Below are positions 60,332 through 64,000 of a stretch of 64,000 bases of DNA, in pieces. The translations under genes were made by a program, and so were the position numbers. Each line of letters starts with the position of its first letter. Position 1 is the stretch's first letter. The stretch comes from Halisarca cf. caerulea (lineage: Eukaryota > Porifera > Demospongiae > Chondrillida > Halisarcidae), in NCBI GenBank assembly GCA_963170055.1, contig CAUJGJ010000270.1, positions 36,001-100,000 of the forward strand. Reading direction: 5' to 3'. The notes beneath the pieces are model-generated. The model had not been told where the DNA came from, did not search any database, and saw only the letters and a list, made by a program, of their open reading frames with translations.

Positions 60332-62940
60332 CTTATAAGAAATTTGCTACTTTGGCAATTTTATTCCTATGCTAAAATTAAAATTAGCAGCGTTAACATT
60401 TTTAAGAGACATTGGAATAGTTGTTTAAGCTGAAATTTGCATTAAATGAAAGTTACTTAGTTCACTTTTAAGAAATTTGCTACTTTGGCAATTTTATTCT
60501 TATGCTAAAATTAAAATTAGCAACGTTAACATTTTTAAGAGACATTGGAATAGTTGTTTAAGCTGAAATTTGCATTAAATGAAAGTTACTTAGTTCACTT
60601 TTTAAGAAATTTGCTACTTTGGCAATTTTATTCTTATGCTAAAATTAAAATTAGCAACGTTAACATTTTTAAGAGACATTGGAATAGTTGTTTAAGCTGA
60701 AATTTTCATTAAATGAAAGTTACTTAGTTCACATTTTAAGAAATTTGCAACTTTGGCAATTTTATTCTTATGCTAAAATTAAAATTAGCAACGTTAACAT
60801 TTTTAAGACATTGGAATAGTTGTTTAAGCTGAAATTTGCATTAAATGAAAGTTACTTAGTTCACTTATAAGAAATTTGCTACTTTGGCAATTTTATTCCA
60901 ATGCTAAAATTAAAATTAGCAGCGTTAACATTTTTAAGAGACATTGGAATAGTTGTTTAAGCTGAAATTTGCATTAAATGAAAGTTACTTAGTTCACTTT
61001 TTAAGAAATTTGCTACTTTGGCAATTTTATTCTTATGCTAAAATTAAAATTAGCAACGTTAACATTTTTAAGAGACATTGGAATAGTTGTTTAAGCTGAA
61101 ATTTGCATTAAATGAAAGTTACTTAGTTCACTTTTTAAGAAATTTGCAACTTTGGCAATTTTATTCTTATGCTAAAATTCAAATTAGCAACGTTAACATT
61201 TTTAAGAGACATTGGAATAGTTGTTTAAGCTGAAATTTGCATTAAATGAAAGTTACTTAGTTCACTTTTTAAGAAATTTGCTACTTTGGCAATTTTATTC
61301 TTATGCTAAAATTAAAATTAGCAACGTTAACATTTTTAAGAGACATTGGAATAGTTGTTTAAGCTGAAATTTTCATTAAATGAAAGTTACTTAGTTCACT
61401 TTTTAAGAAATTTGCAACTTTGGCAATTTTATTCTTATGCTAAAATTAAAATTAGCAACGTTAACATTTTTAAGACATTGGAATAGTTGTTTAAGCTGAA
61501 ATTTGCATTAAATGAAAGTTACTTAGTTCACTTATAAGAAATTTGCTACTTTGGCAATTTTATTCCTATGCTAAAATTAAAATTAGCAGCGTTAACATTT
61601 TTAAGAGACATTGGAATAGTTGTTTAAGCTGAAATTTGCATTAAATGAAAGTTACTTAGTTCACTTTTTAAGAAATTTGCTACTTTGGCAATTTTATTCT
61701 TATGCTAAAATTAAAATTAGCAACGTTAACATTTTTAAGAGACATTGGAATAGTTGTTTAAGCTGAAATTTGCATTAAATGAAAGTTACTTAGTTCACTT
61801 TTTAAGAAATTTGCTACTTTGGCAATTTTATTCCTATGCTAAAATTAAAATTAGCAGCGTTAACATTTTTAAGAGACATTGGAATAGTTGTTTAAGCTGA
61901 AATTTGCATTAAATGAAAGTTACTTAGTTCACTTTTTAAGAAATTTGCTACTTTGGCAATTTTATTCTTATGCTAAAATTAAAATTAGCAACGTTAACAT
62001 TTTTAAGAGACATTGGAATAGTTGTTTAAGCTGAAATTTGCATTAAATGAAAGTTACTTAGTTCACTTATAAGAAATTTGCTACTTTGGCAATTTTATTC
62101 CTATGCTAAAATTAAAATTAGCAGCGTTAACATTTTTAAGAGACATTGGAATAGTTGTTTAAGCTGAAATTTGCATTAAATGAAAGTTACTTAGTTCACT
62201 TTTTAAGAAATTTGCTACTTTGGCAATTTTATTCTTATGCTAAAATTAAAATTAGCAACGTTAACATTTTTAAGAGACATTGGAATAGTTGTTTAAGCTG
62301 AAATTTGCATTAAATGAAAGTTACTTAGTTCACTTTTTAAGAAATTTGCTACTTTGGCAATTTTATTCCTATGCTAAAATTAAAATTAGCAGCGTTAACA
62401 TTTTTAAGAGACATTGGAATAGTTGTTTAAGCTGAAATTTGCATTAAATGAAAGTTACTTAGTTCACTTTTTAAGAAATTTGCTACTTTGGCAATTTTAT
62501 TCTTATGCTAAAATTAAAATTAGCAACGTTAACATTTTTAAGAGACATTGGAATAGTTGTTTAAGCTGAAATTTGCATTAAATGAAAGTTACTTAGTTCA
62601 CTTTTTAAGAAATTTGCTACTTTGGCAATTTTATTCTTATGCTAAAATTAAAATTAGCAACGTTAACATTTTTAAGAGACATTGTAATAGTTGTTTAAGC
62701 TGAAATTTGCATTAAATGAAAGTTACTTAGTTCACTTTTTAAGAAATTTGCAACTTTGGCAATTTTATTCTTATGCTAAAATTAAAATTAGCAACGTTAA
62801 CATTTTTAAGAGACATTGGAATAGTTGTTTAAGCTGAAATTTGCATTAAATGAAAGTTACTTAGTTCACTTATAAGAAATTTGCTACTTTGGCAATTTTA
62901 TTCCTATGCTAAAATTAAAATTAGCAGCGTTAACATTTTT
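60332..62940 (+). repeat. Variant-rich distal block (ATTCCTATGC / GCAGCG monomers)
   Basis: Monomers with ATTCCTATGC followed by GCAGCG appear at 60363, 61562, 61830, 62097, 62365 and 62900. Spacings between 61562 and 62365 are 268, 267 and 268 bp, a second, independent dimeric pattern. CACTTATAAG is linked to several of them. Confidence 0.85.
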
Positions 62941-64000
62941 AAGAGACATTGGAATAGTTGTTTAAGCTGAAATTTGCATTAAATGAAAGTTACTTAGTTC
63001 ACTTTTAAGAAATTTGCTACTTTGGCAATTTTATTCTTATGCTAAAATTAAAATTAGCAACGTTAACATTTTTAAGAGACATTGGAATAGTTGTTTAAGC
63101 TGAAATTTGCATTAAATGAAAGTTACTTAGTTCACTTTTTAAGAAATTTGCAACTTTGGCAATTTTATTCTTATGCTAAAATTAAAATTAGCAACGTTAA
63201 CATTTTTAAGAGACATTGGAATAGTTGTTTAAGCTGAAATTTGCATTAAATGAAAGTTACTTAGTTCACTTTTTAAGAAATTTGCAACTTTGGCAATTTT
63301 ATTCTTATGCTAAAATTAAAATTAGCAACGTTAACATTTTTAAGAGACATTGGAATAGTTGTTTAAGCTGAAATTTGCATTAAATGAAAGTTACTTAGTT
63401 CACTTTTTAAGAAATTTGCAACTTTGGCAATTTTATTCTTATGCTAAAATTAAAATTAGCAGCGTTAACATTTTTAAGAGACATTGGAATAGTTGTTTAA
63501 GCTGAAATTTGCATTAAATGAAAGTTACTTAGTTCACTTTTTAAGAAATTTGCTACTTTGGCAATTTTATTCTTATGCTAAAATTAAAATTAGCAACGTT
63601 AACATTTTTAAGAGACATTGGAATAGTTGTTTAAGCTGAAATTTGCATTAAATGAAAGTTACTTAGTTCACTTTTTAAGAAATTTGCAACTTTGGCCATT
63701 TTATTCTTATGCTAAAATTAAAATTAGCAACGTTAACATTTTTAAGAGACATTGGAATAGTTGTTTAAGCTGAAATTTGCATTAAATGAAAGTTACTTAG
63801 TTCACTTTTTAAGAAATTTGCAACTTTGGCAATTTTATTCTTATGCTAAAATTAAAATTAGCAACGTTAACATTTTTAAGAGACATTGGAATAGATGTTT
63901 AAGCTGAAATTTGCATTAAATGAAAGTTACTTAGTTCACTTTTTAAGAAATTTGCAACTTTGGCAATTTTATTCTTATGCTAAAATTAAAATTAGCAACG

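Larger units (their letters stand above)
30937..64000 (+). repeat. 134-bp satellite DNA array, about 247 tandem monomers
   Basis: A strictly head-to-tail array with period 134 bp (anchor GCAACGTTAAC at 30945, 31079 (diverged), 31213, 31347, 31481 and onward to 63995). The consensus has about 33 G/C in 134 bases, i.e. ~75% AT. Fixed anchors per monomer are GCAACGTTAAC, AGAGACATTGGAATAG, TTAAGCTGAAATTTGCATT, GTTACTTAGTTCAC and TTTGGCAATTTTATTC. Variants are mostly single substitutions (CTTATGC/CTTGTGC, GCAAC/GCTAC/GCAAG/GAAAC before TTTGG, ATTAAAATT/ATTCAAATT). A 1-bp loss in the CTTTTTAAG run and a 6-bp loss at the TTAAAA junction (36553, 50213, 51551) also occur. There is no open frame, no inserted transposon and no inversion in 33 kb. 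The array continues past the window end. Confidence 0.98.

Noticed and set aside
30937..64000. CRISPR-like array
   Set aside because: Whole 134-bp monomers repeat with no unique spacers. It is a eukaryotic satellite.
30937..64000. CENP-B box in the satellite monomer
   Set aside because: No TTCG...CGGG-type word is present in the consensus.

Overview
This is metazoan nuclear DNA. It is AT-rich, contains a split gene with one very small intron, and carries animal-type transposons (THAP/DDE plus YqaJ, RLE-type non-LTR retrotransposons, many small terminal-inverted-repeat elements). A compact-intron early-branching invertebrate such as a sponge would fit, but that is an inference. No bacterial genes, rRNA, tRNA or CRISPR array were recognised.

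Layout. Bases 1-30.9 kb are a graveyard of mobile elements. One RLE-type non-LTR retrotransposon family appears as six decayed pieces: 364-1315 and 1670-4030 on the plus strand, and 13897-14672, 17640-18785, 19478-19680 and 19985-22480 on the minus strand. A two-gene DNA transposon of ISL2EU type lies at about 4.1-7.7 kb. Its THAP/DDE transposase (plus) and SAP-SWIM-YqaJ gene (minus) converge, and both are broken. Their two promoter regions are mirror images that share a CRE (TGACGTCA) and a GTTGGCAA box. A second, better preserved retrotransposon at 9191-12358 is open except for one in-frame TGA, and has a Tudor/SH3-like module inside its reverse transcriptase palm. Between these lie at least five inverted-repeat elements, a long foldback element with a larger relative 14 kb away, and several microsatellites.

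The only convincing host-gene segment is a bromodomain 3' gene end at 28387-29070, with a 59-bp intron. Two candidate single exons on the minus strand (24732-24995 and 27671-27813) are weaker.

Bases about 30.94-64.0 kb are one uninterrupted satellite array of a 134-bp, roughly 75% AT monomer. It holds about 247 head-to-tail copies and runs off the window end. The left edge has diverged monomers; the interior is homogeneous and carries several higher-order repeats (268, 668, 1471, 1742 and 1875 bp). It looks like centromeric or other heterochromatic satellite meeting a transposon-rich flank.
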